Source of the DNA: Desulfosporosinus sp. FKB
GTDB taxonomy: Bacteria > Bacillota > Desulfitobacteriia > Desulfitobacteriales > Desulfitobacteriaceae
Assembly (NCBI RefSeq): GCF_002196705.1
Contig: NZ_NADJ01000035.1
Coordinates: 105,243-169,242, forward strand
Reading direction: 5' to 3'
Length of the DNA: 64,000 nt
Position numbers and translations under genes: made by a program. The notes beneath the pieces were generated by a model. The model was not told the origin of the DNA, ran no database searches, and saw only the letters and a program-made list of their open reading frames with translations. Each line of letters starts with the position of its first letter. Within the stretch, counting starts at the first letter, position 1. Below, piece after piece: positions 41,785-50,395 of the stretch.

Positions 41785-43479
41785 TTATAGCTGGCTATCA
41801 TCAACGTTATCAAGCCATGCCTCAATGGCCTGGATAACACCTTGGACACATCCGTTTTCAAAGGGTGACACTAAATCTGCTTCTTTGACTAAACCTAAAA
41901 AGGATTGACAGCCGCCCAAGCGACATAATTTCAAGTAATCTTGCCAAGCAGATTCACGGTTTTCCCTGGATTTTTTCCAGAACTGGAAAGCGCATATTTG
42001 AGCTAAGGTATAATCGATATAATAAAAAGGAGCACTAAATATATGACTTTGTTGATGCCAGTATCCGCCTTGTTCTAAGTATTCATTGCCTTCATAATTG
42101 CGATGGGGGAGATATTTTTTTTCGATTTGCCGCCAGGCACTTTTTCTCTCTAGTATTGTCGCTTCAGGTTTGGAATAAATAAAATGCTGAAACTCATCCA
42201 CAGTTACTCCATAAGGAATAAAAAGGAGTGCCTCACTCAAATGAGTAAATCGGTATTTGTCTGCCGCTTCTTTAAAGAACGACTCCATCCATGGCCAGGC
42301 AAAAAACTCCATGCTCATAGAATGGATTTCACACGATTCATAGGTTGGCCACTGATATTCAGGTAAGGAAAAATTTTGGCTGCAATAAACTTGAAAGGCG
42401 TGACCTGCCTCATGGGTTAAAACATCAACATCTCCAGAGGTTCCATTGAAATTGGAAAAAATAAAGGGAGAGCGGTATTCACTAATAAATGTGCAGTAAC
42501 CGCCTCCGGCTTTACCCTTTTTACTTACCAAATCCATAAGCTCATGGTCAGTCATAAACGTAAAGAATTCATCCGTTTCCGAAGACAGTTCCTTATACAT
42601 TTTTCGTCCATTGTCCAGAATCCATTCCGGGTCACCCTGCGGTTTAGCGTTTCCCTGGGGAAAATTAATCTTTTCGTCATAATACATCAGAACATCTAAA
42701 CCAAGTCGCTTCCGCTGCCGTTCCCGCAGCTTTGTTGCAGCGGGAACAATTTCCTCTACAACTTGTCGTCGGAAATTAGCTACCATTTCCGGGTTGTAAT
42801 CGGAGCGTAACATTCGAGCATAGCCAAGCTCAATATAATTCTCATACCCAAGTTTTCGGGCGATTGTAGTCCTGATTTTAACCAGCTCATCATAAATTCT
42901 ATCTAATGTTTCTTCATGTTCGGCAAAAAAAGCATATCGAGCTTCATTAGCCCTTTTTCTCATCGCCCGATCAGCCGACTGTTGGAAGGGACCAAGACCG
43001 GGTAAGTTACGCTCTTCGCCCTCAAACATAATGCTCGCTGAGGCAATCAGCTTTGTGTACTCAGTGACTAACCTATTCTCAATCTGTAATTCCTCAATAA
43101 TTTCCGGTTTAAACGTCCTCAACGTCAACTCAGCAATGGTAAATAGTTGTTTACCCCACTTTTCCTCTAACGAACTGCGGAAGGAAGAGCTCACCAAGGC
43201 CTGGTAGAATTCTGAGATCAGCCCCTCGTAGACCGGCATCGTTTCATCAAAAAACTCTTGTTCCTTTTCATAATATGTATCCGTCGTATCGATGGTATGC
43301 CGAATTGAGGCCAATTGCGACATTGACTCGAATTCTCTGCGTAAAGTGTTAATTTCACTCATCACTGCATCTTGCTCGTTTAAACTCGCAGCTTGCTTAA
43401 ATTTCTCTAACAAAGACGAGAACTTAGTTTTAATAACCTCGAGGTCAGGACGATGGTATGTATAATCTTTAAATTTCAT
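41785..43479 (-). CDS. M3-family oligoendopeptidase (PepF-like)
   Basis: A 564-residue zinc metallopeptidase of family M3. The active site HEAGH lies in DVLTHEAGHAFQVY, with the third ligand in YESCEIHSMSMEFFAW; length is that of the family. It acts on oligopeptides in the cytoplasm. The frame is open to 43563, but ATG 43479 gives the family N-terminus (MKFKDYTYHRPDLE) with AAGGTGA upstream. Short element copy D follows the stop. Confidence 0.93.
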   Translation of the reverse strand: MKFKDYTYHRPDLEVIKTKFSSLLEKFKQAASLNEQDAVMSEINTLRREFESMSQLASIRHTIDTTDTYYEKEQEFFDETMPVYEGLISEFYQALVSSSFRSSLEEKWGKQLFTIAELTLRTFKPEIIEELQIENRLVTEYTKLIASASIMFEGEERNLPGLGPFQQSADRAMRKRANEARYAFFAEHEETLDRIYDELVKIRTTIARKLGYENYIELGYARMLRSDYNPEMVANFRRQVVEEIVPAATKLRERQRKRLGLDVLMYYDEKINFPQGNAKPQGDPEWILDNGRKMYKELSSETDEFFTFMTDHELMDLVSKKGKAGGGYCTFISEYRSPFIFSNFNGTSGDVDVLTHEAGHAFQVYCSQNFSLPEYQWPTYESCEIHSMSMEFFAWPWMESFFKEAADKYRFTHLSEALLFIPYGVTVDEFQHFIYSKPEATILERKSAWRQIEKKYLPHRNYEGNEYLEQGGYWHQQSHIFSAPFYYIDYTLAQICAFQFWKKSRENRESAWQDYLKLCRLGGCQSFLGLVKEADLVSPFENGCVQGVIQAIEAWLDNVDDSQL

Positions 43480-43642
43480 AACTGCTTCACCTTCCCCTAT
43501 TTTCATTACCTTTGCTTTATTATCTCCGAATATTAGAAAAATTTGCTCAAATAATAAAAACATTCGTCAAAATCAAGGTTAGACCTTCCACTCATAAAAA
43601 TATATTTCTTATCAACTACATTCTTGATGATTTTACTGATTG

Positions 43643-44197
43643 TTATCTAACTCTTAAACCATGGTCAAACTGATTCTCTTCCTTTTGACTAGAAAAGTTC
43701 AGCGCCAATTTAGGCAATGCTTCATCACAAACTCTAAAGACAGTCCATTCATCCATTGGGACTGCTCCTAGCTGCTTATAAAACTCTATCGATGGCTTAT
43801 TCCAGTCCAGGCACCACCATTCTAAACGTCCACATTGACGTTCAATGGCCAATTGGGCAAGAAAAGAAAGCATTATCTTGCCCAATCCCTTGCCGCGCAT
43901 TTCCGGCTTTACGTATAAATCCTCCAAGTATATTCCAGGCTTCCCCAGAAACGTAGAAAAGTTATGAAAAAAGAGAGCAAAACCTATCGGCTGATTTTTG
44001 TATTCTCCAATAATGACCTCAGCCATCTTGCGTTGGAACAATGATTCCTTTAGGTCTTCCTCCGTTGCTACTACTGCCGAGAGCATTTTTTCGTACTCTG
44101 CCAGCTCTCTGATAAAACTCAAAATCAGTGGCACATCGTCCATTTCTGCAAATCTTAATTTAAATTCATTCAATCTCGTAGTTATTAAATGCGGCAT
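43643..44197 (-). CDS. GNAT-family N-acetyltransferase
   Basis: A 184-residue acetyltransferase with the acetyl-CoA motif MRGKGLGKIMLSFLAQLA and the downstream NKPSIEFYKQLGAVPMDEW segment typical of diamine/aminoglycoside-like GNATs (SAT-type: IYLEDLYVKPEMRGKGLG). The acceptor is not evident. It is followed at 44283 by a separate thioesterase gene in the same direction. Confidence 0.9.
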   Translation of the reverse strand: MPHLITTRLNEFKLRFAEMDDVPLILSFIRELAEYEKMLSAVVATEEDLKESLFQRKMAEVIIGEYKNQPIGFALFFHNFSTFLGKPGIYLEDLYVKPEMRGKGLGKIMLSFLAQLAIERQCGRLEWWCLDWNKPSIEFYKQLGAVPMDEWTVFRVCDEALPKLALNFSSQKEENQFDHGLRVR

Positions 44198-44282
44198 ATC
44201 CTATCTCCAATCTATTTTCAATCCTCCATAAGTCCGCAAACGACATGAGAGCTTTCTGATGATGCTGAATCTGGCTATTAAT

Positions 44283-44711
44283 TTAAAAAGAATGCTTTTC
44301 CAACTCCTCAATACGTTGTCTAATTTCAGAAGGTATTTCTACCTTCTTTGAAGCATTATAATCATACATGACAATAACCCCTTCACCGAAAGCGGCAGCT
44401 CCAATTTTTTCGCTGACAATCAGGTATTCCATGACAAAACTTGACTTACTCATCGATTTTGTCTTAGCTCCAACAATGATTTGATCAGGATATTGCAAAG
44501 GTTTCAGGTACTTACATGTTGTCTGAGCCAGGATAGGACCTAGGTCTGTCTCTAATTTCATATCCATTAAGCCAATTTCTTGTAAATAATGAATTCGGGC
44601 TGTTTCAAAATATCTTAAATAATAGACATTATTGATATGCCCATAAGCATCCATCTCGCTCCAAGCAATTGGTATCGTTACACGAACGGGGAAATCTGAT
44701 AAGTCCTCCAT
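44283..44711 (-). CDS. Acyl-CoA thioesterase, 4-hydroxybenzoyl-CoA thioesterase family
   Basis: A 142-residue hot-dog fold enzyme. The N-terminal motif MDAYGHINNVYYLRYFETAR, with the catalytic Asp, is diagnostic of YbgC/4HBT proteins. It hydrolyses acyl-CoA esters; the chain specificity is unknown. Ribosome site GGAGGTGTTT is close upstream of ATG 44711. Confidence 0.92.
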   Translation of the reverse strand: MEDLSDFPVRVTIPIAWSEMDAYGHINNVYYLRYFETARIHYLQEIGLMDMKLETDLGPILAQTTCKYLKPLQYPDQIIVGAKTKSMSKSSFVMEYLIVSEKIGAAAFGEGVIVMYDYNASKKVEIPSEIRQRIEELEKHSF

Positions 44712-44847
44712 TCTGCAAACACCTCCTATAATCTTATTGTTAGAAATAGTTAAGAATCCTCATAGACCTTTTGGAACCAATCTTTCTGAATTCTCTAAAA
44801 AATTGAGCATTCCTGCTTTAGTAACCTATTTTTACCTCATAGCGCGC

Positions 44848-45513
44848 TCAAATTTCCTTAATTTTTCTCACAACATCCCTGATCAGCCGAGCTGTAATCC
44901 CCCAAATAGTAGCGTCACCGACCTTATAGACAAAAATATTGCTTTTCACATTTCCCCACTGTTTATGGTAGCGCTCCGGAAGACCAAGTTGTTTGGCAGG
45001 AAATGTTACTACTTCTTCACCTGCTTGATTAAGGTGAGAAGGATGAACTTCAAGGACTACTTGATATACCTCAGGTTCATTATTTTCAAAATGAGAAACA
45101 GGAACTGTAAAAATCCGCTCAACTTCAGAGAAATTTATCCTTAAGTCCTCTACGTCCTCTACATCAAGAATTCCTAAAAATGCATCCACAGTTGTTCCTA
45201 TCGTGGCAATCACGGTATCTAAAGGACCAATAACTTTGATCTGGTCAGCCGTAATACCCAGTTCTTCTACGGTTTCTCGAATTGCCGTTTCCTGAAAGCT
45301 TTTATCCTTTTCTGAATCGAATTTACCCCCAGGAAAACAAAACTCGCCGGCCTGTCTAATCGAAGCCGCTCTCTTCTCGAAGACAAAATGGTACTCACCA
45401 TTTATTAACATTAATAATACCAAAACAGCAGAATTAAAATATTCGTCTTTTCCATTAATTCCCGCTGCCAAAGGCAACTTTTTTGACAACTTTTCCAGCT
45501 TAAATTCTTCCAT
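44848..45513 (-). CDS. NUDIX hydrolase (CoA pyrophosphatase-like)
   Basis: A 221-residue hydrolase with a Nudix box running from GGKFDSEKD to AIRETVEELGI, with the CoAse-type spacing, and a C-terminal GITARLIRDV segment that matches YeaB/NudL-like CoA pyrophosphatases. It may clean up CoA derivatives or nucleotide sugars. Confidence 0.88.
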   Translation of the reverse strand: MEEFKLEKLSKKLPLAAGINGKDEYFNSAVLVLLMLINGEYHFVFEKRAASIRQAGEFCFPGGKFDSEKDKSFQETAIRETVEELGITADQIKVIGPLDTVIATIGTTVDAFLGILDVEDVEDLRINFSEVERIFTVPVSHFENNEPEVYQVVLEVHPSHLNQAGEEVVTFPAKQLGLPERYHKQWGNVKSNIFVYKVGDATIWGITARLIRDVVRKIKEI

Positions 45514-45572
45514 ATTTTCAACTCCTTATCTAATAACATATCTTACAGCTCCTGCAAAGTTAACTAAAGTAA

Positions 45573-45620
45573 ATATGGGAATCACTCCCACTTGCAGAGG
45601 TGGAAATCCTACGATTGAAT
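45573..45620 (-). repeat. Decayed left end of the TTTAT-linked element (copy J)
   Basis: On the minus strand TTTAT is followed by TCAATCGTAGGATTTCCACC and AAGTGGGAGTGATTCCCATA, a mutated version of the element's left hairpin and flank. The rest is missing. Confidence 0.55.
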
Positions 45621-45711
45621 AAACAATATTATAAGAATAAGGCCAGAAGCATTGCCTCTAGCCCTATTTTCCCTGCTTTTTTAATAAAAAACTTCTTTCA
45701 ACACTAAACAA

Positions 45712-45999
45712 CTACAATCGTTCATATTCGCCCTTATCATTAAGATACTGAATATCAAAGCAGCCATAGTACTCGCCATACATATCAAAAGGATCAAAGC
45801 CACTTTTTTTAGTATTATCATCGGAATATCCAATAAAATAAACAACCTCATCGACATCTCGCATGCGAAATTTATACTGAGGTCCCGCTTCAAATTGTTT
45901 TATCAATTGCTCAAATTCTTCCGTCCCTTTTTTAGCATCAGAACTAAAATACTCAACAAATTGCTTATTTTCAACACAATCTTCTGTAATCTTAAACAC
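45712..45999 (-). CDS. Hypothetical protein
   Basis: A 95-residue acidic cytoplasmic protein (MFKITEDCVENK... to NDKGEYERL) with no recognised family. GTG 45999 is preferred as start because AGGTGG ends 5 bases upstream; a GTG at 46008 would add three residues but has no ribosome site. It stands alone between the Nudix gene and a repeat element. Confidence 0.65.
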   Translation of the reverse strand: MFKITEDCVENKQFVEYFSSDAKKGTEEFEQLIKQFEAGPQYKFRMRDVDEVVYFIGYSDDNTKKSGFDPFDMYGEYYGCFDIQYLNDKGEYERL

Positions 46000-46150
46000 A
46001 ACAGCCACCTACACTTTTTCTTCAAGTATCAGGTCAAATTTCTTTGCATGATTTACGAGTTCTTTTGTGTTTTCATTCTACTATATAATACTACATTATT
46101 CTCTAAATCCCAATCCCCAAATAATCTTTCATTGCTGTAGTCTACTTTGG

Positions 46151-46332
46151 CCAATCGTAAGACTCCCACTTCTACAAGTGGGGGTAGTTCCCATACCTTG
46201 CTTCGGTGGGAGTAGAGTTCATCCTTCAGCGCGATCGCATTTGTTATGGGCTAGGCGCTTTCGGCGAAAGTGTCCACAGGATACTTTCGCCACCGAAGAC
46301 CCGATGTTCAGCTTTAGCTGAACGAGTTCACT
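46151..46332 (+). mobile_element. Complete TTTAT-family element (copy E)
   Basis: 182 bp: left hairpin CTCCCACTT-CTAC-AAGTGGGGG, central 13-bp hairpin GGCGAAAGTGTCC-ACA-GGATACTTTCGCC and right hairpin GTTCAGCTTTAGCTGAAC, ending GAGTTCACT. The left flank is CTTTGG, not TTTAT. The hisIE stop codon TGA (46330-46328) lies inside its right end. Confidence 0.7.
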
Positions 46333-46999
46333 TTCGCCTCGTGTATAGTTCCTTGCTGATCTCTTCAACACTAACCCCGCGCTCTTCCAGCATCACCAAA
46401 ACATGATAGAACAAATCTGATACCTCATAGCGAATCTCATCTGGACTCGCATTCTTAGCCGCAATAATTACCTCAGCACATTCTTCCCCGACTTTTTTTA
46501 GAATTTTATCAATCCCTTTTTCGAAGAGGTACGTGGTATATGCACCTTCCGGCCGCTCAAGGTTTCGCGAATGAATTACCTCAGTCAATAATTCCAAGGT
46601 TCTTCCCAAAGGCACATCGGGTTTTACTTCAGGTTCTCCAACCTTCTTAAAACCATCCTTTTCCAAATTATAGTGAAAACAGGAAAAATGATTCTCATGA
46701 CACGCCATCCCTGTCTGTCTTATCGTCAAAAGCAGAGCATCTTGATCACAATCAAATTTAATGTCCACGACTTCTTGAAAATGCCCCGAAGTTTCCCCTT
46801 TCAACCAAAGAGCTTGCCTGCTCCTGCTGTAATAGCAAGCTTTTCGTTCCTTCAGCGTCCTTCTTAAGGATTCCTCATTCATATAGGCAAGCATAAGAAC
46901 TTCTTTTGTCTCCACATCTTGAGCGATCGCAGGCACAAGCCCTTGAGCATCCCAACGGATTCCGGATAAATCAAAAAGTTCCGTTTGATTTTCTTCCAT
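46328..46999 (-). CDS. hisIE: Bifunctional phosphoribosyl-AMP cyclohydrolase / phosphoribosyl-ATP pyrophosphatase
   Basis: A 223-residue fusion for steps 2 and 3 of histidine synthesis. HisI part (1-110): GLVPAIAQDVETKEVLMLAYMNEES, TSGHFQEV, DCDQDALLL and the zinc ligands in ACHENHFSCF. HisE part (125-223): TYLFEKGIDKILKKVGEECAEVIIAAKN. The last codons end at TRRK and the TGA stop is supplied by element copy E. It is separated from hisF by almost 600 bp of repeat sequence, unusual for the last gene of this operon. Confidence 0.95.
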   Translation of the reverse strand: MEENQTELFDLSGIRWDAQGLVPAIAQDVETKEVLMLAYMNEESLRRTLKERKACYYSRSRQALWLKGETSGHFQEVVDIKFDCDQDALLLTIRQTGMACHENHFSCFHYNLEKDGFKKVGEPEVKPDVPLGRTLELLTEVIHSRNLERPEGAYTTYLFEKGIDKILKKVGEECAEVIIAAKNASPDEIRYEVSDLFYHVLVMLEERGVSVEEISKELYTRRK

Positions 47000-47058
47000 T
47001 TCACATCTCTACCTTCCAATTTTATGCAAACAATTAGCATATCGTTTATTCATAATAA

Positions 47059-47193
47059 GACGGCGCACATTTATATGCCGTCTCCCAAGCACGTCTCCCC
47101 GTCCCCAGACCAAGGACGCAATGTGACAACAGCCCGACGTCTTTACGTAAACAGTCAGCAAACTCCGCGAAAGCGACAAACCCCAGATGCGGG
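47059..47193. repeat. Direct repeat, first copy (about 135 bp)
   Basis: It begins with a hairpin AGACGGC...GCCGTCT, then CTCCCAAGCA and a GC-rich segment ending near CCCCAGATGCGGGA. It is about 85-90% identical to 47375-47512. No coding signals fit. Confidence 0.75.
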
Positions 47194-47250
47194 ACAGTGA
47201 ACAGGGATATTCACTACCGCCATGGTGTGTCGGTGATGGTGTCAGTGTGT

Positions 47251-47291
47251 CAGTGGTGTGTCAGTGGGACGGTCCTACTGACACACCACTG
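47251..47291. repeat. 15-bp perfect inverted repeat inside the repeat block
   Basis: CAGTGGTGTGTCAGT (47251-47265) and its exact complement (47277-47291) flank GGGACGGTCCT, itself partly palindromic. It is surrounded by further GTGTCAGT-type short repeats and lies between the two long direct repeats. Confidence 0.8.
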
Positions 47292-47374
47292 TCACGCCCC
47301 ACGTGTCAAAAGTGTGTTAAAAGGACCGTCCCCGCGTCTCGCACTTGCGACACATGCCCGCTTGTCTCAAGCCG

Positions 47375-47512
47375 GACGGCGCACATTTATGTGCCGTCTC
47401 CCAAGCAACCGTTCCCCCGTCCCCAGAGCAGGGACGCAGTGTGACAACAGTCCGACGTCTTTACGTAAGCAGTCAGCAAACTCCGTGAAAGCGACCGACC
47501 CCAGATACGGGA
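47375..47512. repeat. Direct repeat, second copy (about 138 bp)
   Basis: Second copy of the 47059-47193 unit, starting with hairpin GACGGCGCACA-TT-TATGTGCCGTC. The two copies and the palindrome form one compound repeat block between hisF and hisIE. Confidence 0.75.
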
Positions 47513-47593
47513 ACCCCGCTCCCCAAAGCCGGTCGCTTGAACGGCTAGTTTGCTCTGCGAGCGTAGGACAGAGGGCTGTGTCACACAAGTCCC

Positions 47594-48358
47594 CTATCCA
47601 AGTCCCCGCACTAAAATTCCCCGTTCCGCCAAATACCTTTTCGCCTCGTTTATGCTGTATTCCTTGTAGTGAAAAATAGAAGCCGCTAAGACAGCATCAG
47701 CCTCTCCCAAAGTAAGCCCTTCAGCCAAATGTTCCAGAGTTCCCACACCGCCGCTGGCAATAACGGGGAGAGAAACCGCTCTACTGACAGCCCTTGTCAA
47801 GTCTAACTCATAACCGGCCTTTGTTCCATCCCGATCCATGGAAGTTAAAAGGATTTCTCCAGCGCCAAGTTTCTCGGCTTCCTCGGCCCACTCTAAAACG
47901 TCCTTGCCAGTTGGTGTTCTTCCCCCGTGAATGTATACTTCCCATTTTCCCGGAGCCGTGCTGCGGGCATCAATAGCAACAACAATACACTGACTTCCAA
48001 AAGCATAGGCGCCCTCTTCAATTAATCCGGGATTCTGAACGGCGGAGGTATTCAAGGATACTTTGTCCGCTCCGGCCCGCAGCATCTTGCGTATATCCTC
48101 AATAGTCCTGAGCCCGCCTCCGATGGTAAAGGGAATGAAGACTTGTTCCGCCGTTCGCCGGACAACGTCCACCATGGTCTCTCTTTTATCAGAGGAAGCT
48201 GTAATATCCAAAAAAACCAGCTCATCTGCCCCTTCTTGATCATAGAGAGCAGCGAGCTCCACCGGATCACCGGCGTCCCTTAATTGCACAAAATTAGTTC
48301 CTTTAACGACACGTCCGTCATGAACATCTAAACAGGGAATAATTCGTTTGCTTAACAT
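47594..48358 (-). CDS. hisF: Imidazole glycerol phosphate synthase, cyclase subunit
   Basis: A 254-residue TIM barrel that with HisH makes imidazole glycerol phosphate and AICAR. Catalytic Asp is in [15 protein letters not shown], with a second Asp in [12 protein letters not shown]; phosphate loops are [10 protein letters not shown] and [10 protein letters not shown]. It lies one base after hisA. The repeat block follows its stop, so the distance to hisIE is large. Confidence 0.97.
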   Translation of the reverse strand: MLSKRIIPCLDVHDGRVVKGTNFVQLRDAGDPVELAALYDQEGADELVFLDITASSDKRETMVDVVRRTAEQVFIPFTIGGGLRTIEDIRKMLRAGADKVSLNTSAVQNPGLIEEGAYAFGSQCIVVAIDARSTAPGKWEVYIHGGRTPTGKDVLEWAEEAEKLGAGEILLTSMDRDGTKAGYELDLTRAVSRAVSLPVIASGGVGTLEHLAEGLTLGEADAVLAASIFHYKEYSINEAKRYLAERGILVRGLG

Positions 48359-48359
48359 T

Positions 48360-49127
48360 TTATTCCCCCCTGCTTCCTGTAATTTTCATCTGCGGATTAT
48401 AATTTGCCGACTCTAAAGCTTCTTTTAAGGTAAAAGCACCGCTATAGAGAGCCTTTCCCGTTATAGCCCCTTCAATAGGAACCCCTCTTAAGTGTTCGGC
48501 CTGCAGACGCCGTACATCCTCTAAGGTTGAAATCCCCCCTGAAGCAATAACGTTAATGCGTGTCTCTTGAGCCAAACGAACCGTACTTTCAATGTTGGGC
48601 CCGCTAAGCATTCCATCCCGGGCAATATCTGTGAAAACGATGTGTTTAACCCCTACATCCTTCATGGCTTGTGCCAAATCAACAGCCTGCATCTCTGTAG
48701 CTTCGGCCCAGCCCTGTACGGCAACTCGTCCCCCTAAGGCATCGATTCCTACAATGATGCGTTCACCATAACGGCGGGCAGCCTCAGCAACCAATTCCGG
48801 ATCTTTAACGGCAATAGTCCCTAAAATAACCCGTTCAACTCCTAACTCTAAAAGTTCGGTAATTCGTTCCATCGTACGTATACCGCCACCCACTTGTACC
48901 TTCAGGGAAACACTCCCGACAATCTTTCGAATCACCTCATCATTAACCGGTTTGCCGCTAAATGCCCCGTTTAAATCAACGACATGCAAGTGAGACGCAC
49001 CTTGACCTTCAAAATTCATAGCCACCCCAACAGGGTTGTCAGCGTAAACTGTGGAATCTTCCATACGTCCCTGCAATAAACGCACAGCTTTTCCTTCTTT
49101 GAGATCAATTGCCGGAAAGAGCAGCAT
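48360..49127 (-). CDS. hisA: Phosphoribosylformimino-AICAR ribotide isomerase
   Basis: A 255-residue TIM barrel, step 4 of histidine synthesis. [17 protein letters not shown] carries the catalytic Asp, [14 protein letters not shown] the second Asp; phosphate sites are [10 protein letters not shown] and [13 protein letters not shown] 49127 has GGTGA 6 bases upstream; it overlaps hisH by 23 bases. Confidence 0.96.
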   Translation of the reverse strand: MLLFPAIDLKEGKAVRLLQGRMEDSTVYADNPVGVAMNFEGQGASHLHVVDLNGAFSGKPVNDEVIRKIVGSVSLKVQVGGGIRTMERITELLELGVERVILGTIAVKDPELVAEAARRYGERIIVGIDALGGRVAVQGWAEATEMQAVDLAQAMKDVGVKHIVFTDIARDGMLSGPNIESTVRLAQETRINVIASGGISTLEDVRRLQAEHLRGVPIEGAITGKALYSGAFTLKEALESANYNPQMKITGSRGE

Positions 49128-49734
49128 ACTCATTCACCAACTTTCCAAAATTAGACAGCAGCTGGAGCCCCCAAGGACTGGACTTTTCCGGGTGGAACTG
49201 GGCTCCCCAGACATTTTCCTTGCCAACAATGGCCGGAAAGACAACTCCGTAATCACTTGTGCCAAGAATATCCTGCGAATTTTCGGGCAAAGCATAAAAG
49301 GAATGGACAAAGTAAAAGAACGATTCGTTCGGAATTTCTTCTAATAAACGCGAAGGTTGTAGCAAACTCACACTGTTCCATCCCATGTGAGGGACCTTTC
49401 TTCCCGTTGGAAATTTTACCACCCTTCCGGACAAGAGCCCTAAACCAGCGTGTTCGCCATGTTCTTCTCCAACCTCAAAGAGCACCTGCATCCCGAGACA
49501 TATTCCCAGGAAAGGTCGGCCGGAACGGGCAAACTCGATGATCGGCCCGATCCACTCTCCGCGTTTCAATGCACCCATAGCATCAGCAAAGGCTCCTACT
49601 CCCGGCAGGATAACACCATCAATGTTCTGCAAATCTTGCGGGGCAGTCATGATCATGGCTTCAAAGCCTACCTTCTCCAACGCTTTTTCCACACTTCTCA
49701 AGTTTCCCCGTCCATAATCCACAATTCCTATCAC
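49105..49734 (-). CDS. hisH: Imidazole glycerol phosphate synthase, glutaminase subunit
   Basis: A 209-residue class I amidotransferase that feeds ammonia to HisF. Nucleophile Cys is in FLGICLGMQVLFE, with His and Glu in GAQFHPEKSS. The frame is open to 49818, but GTG 49734 fits the family N-terminus (IGIVDYGRGNLRSV) and lies 8 bases behind AGGAGG. Confidence 0.95.
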   Translation of the reverse strand: MIGIVDYGRGNLRSVEKALEKVGFEAMIMTAPQDLQNIDGVILPGVGAFADAMGALKRGEWIGPIIEFARSGRPFLGICLGMQVLFEVGEEHGEHAGLGLLSGRVVKFPTGRKVPHMGWNSVSLLQPSRLLEEIPNESFFYFVHSFYALPENSQDILGTSDYGVVFPAIVGKENVWGAQFHPEKSSPWGLQLLSNFGKLVNEYAALSGN

Positions 49735-49768
49735 TTTCCATACCTCCTGGAACGTAATTCGGGTCTCT

Positions 49769-50353
49769 TTAGAGAACCCCTTTTGTTGAAAGAATTCCAC
49801 TAAAGCGTGGATTTTCACGTAAAGCCAGACCCAGGGCTCTCCCTACACCTTTAAATACTGCTTCAAGGATATGATGAAGATTTTTTCCGGAAATTTGCCG
49901 GATATGCAGCGTTAATCCACTATGTACCGCGAAGGCCCTGAAAAATTCCTCTGCCATTTCAAAGGGAAACTGGCCGACTGTTCCTTCAGAAGCCCTTATC
50001 TCCCATACCAAGTAAGGCCTGTTGGAAAGATCAAGAGCAACCTGAACCAAAGCCTCGTCCATCGGGAGAAGTGTCTCGCCAATCCGTTCAATCCCCGCCT
50101 TGTTGCCGCTGGCTTCCTTTAAAGCCTGCCCCAGTACGATTCCGCAATCTTCGATAGTGTGGTGGGCATCCACTTCCAAATCTCCAATGGCTTTTAGTCC
50201 AAGGTCAAAATAAGCAAATCGGGCGAAGGCTGTGAGCATATGATCAAAGAAACCTATCCCTGTCTCTACCTCAGCCTCTCCCGCCCCATCAAGGTTCAAG
50301 CGGACACGAATCTCAGTTTCTTTTGTTTTTCGTTCAATATACGCTTCCCGCAT
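49769..50353 (-). CDS. hisB: Imidazoleglycerol-phosphate dehydratase
   Basis: A 194-residue monofunctional HisB without the phosphatase domain. The metal-binding histidines are in GIGFFDHMLTAFARF, DAHHTIEDCGI and the second-half counterparts HSGLTLHI and NLHHILEAVFK. Since no histidinol phosphatase gene is in the cluster, that step must be encoded elsewhere. Confidence 0.96.
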   Translation of the reverse strand: MREAYIERKTKETEIRVRLNLDGAGEAEVETGIGFFDHMLTAFARFAYFDLGLKAIGDLEVDAHHTIEDCGIVLGQALKEASGNKAGIERIGETLLPMDEALVQVALDLSNRPYLVWEIRASEGTVGQFPFEMAEEFFRAFAVHSGLTLHIRQISGKNLHHILEAVFKGVGRALGLALRENPRFSGILSTKGVL

Positions 50354-50395
50354 AATTTCCCCCCCTCAAAATTTCAAGTACCCCTGCGTTACAGC

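Noticed and set aside
46067..46406. Open frames of 84 and 66 codons on the plus strand
   Set aside because: They lie in short element copy E and antisense to hisIE.
47197..47679. 160-residue open frame (plus strand) and its neighbours in 47187-47588
   Set aside because: They run through direct repeats and palindromes, overlap the end of hisF, and have no ribosome site or motif.
49735..49818. N-terminal extension of hisH to 49818
   Set aside because: It overlaps hisB and lacks homology; GTG 49734 has AGGAGG at the right distance.
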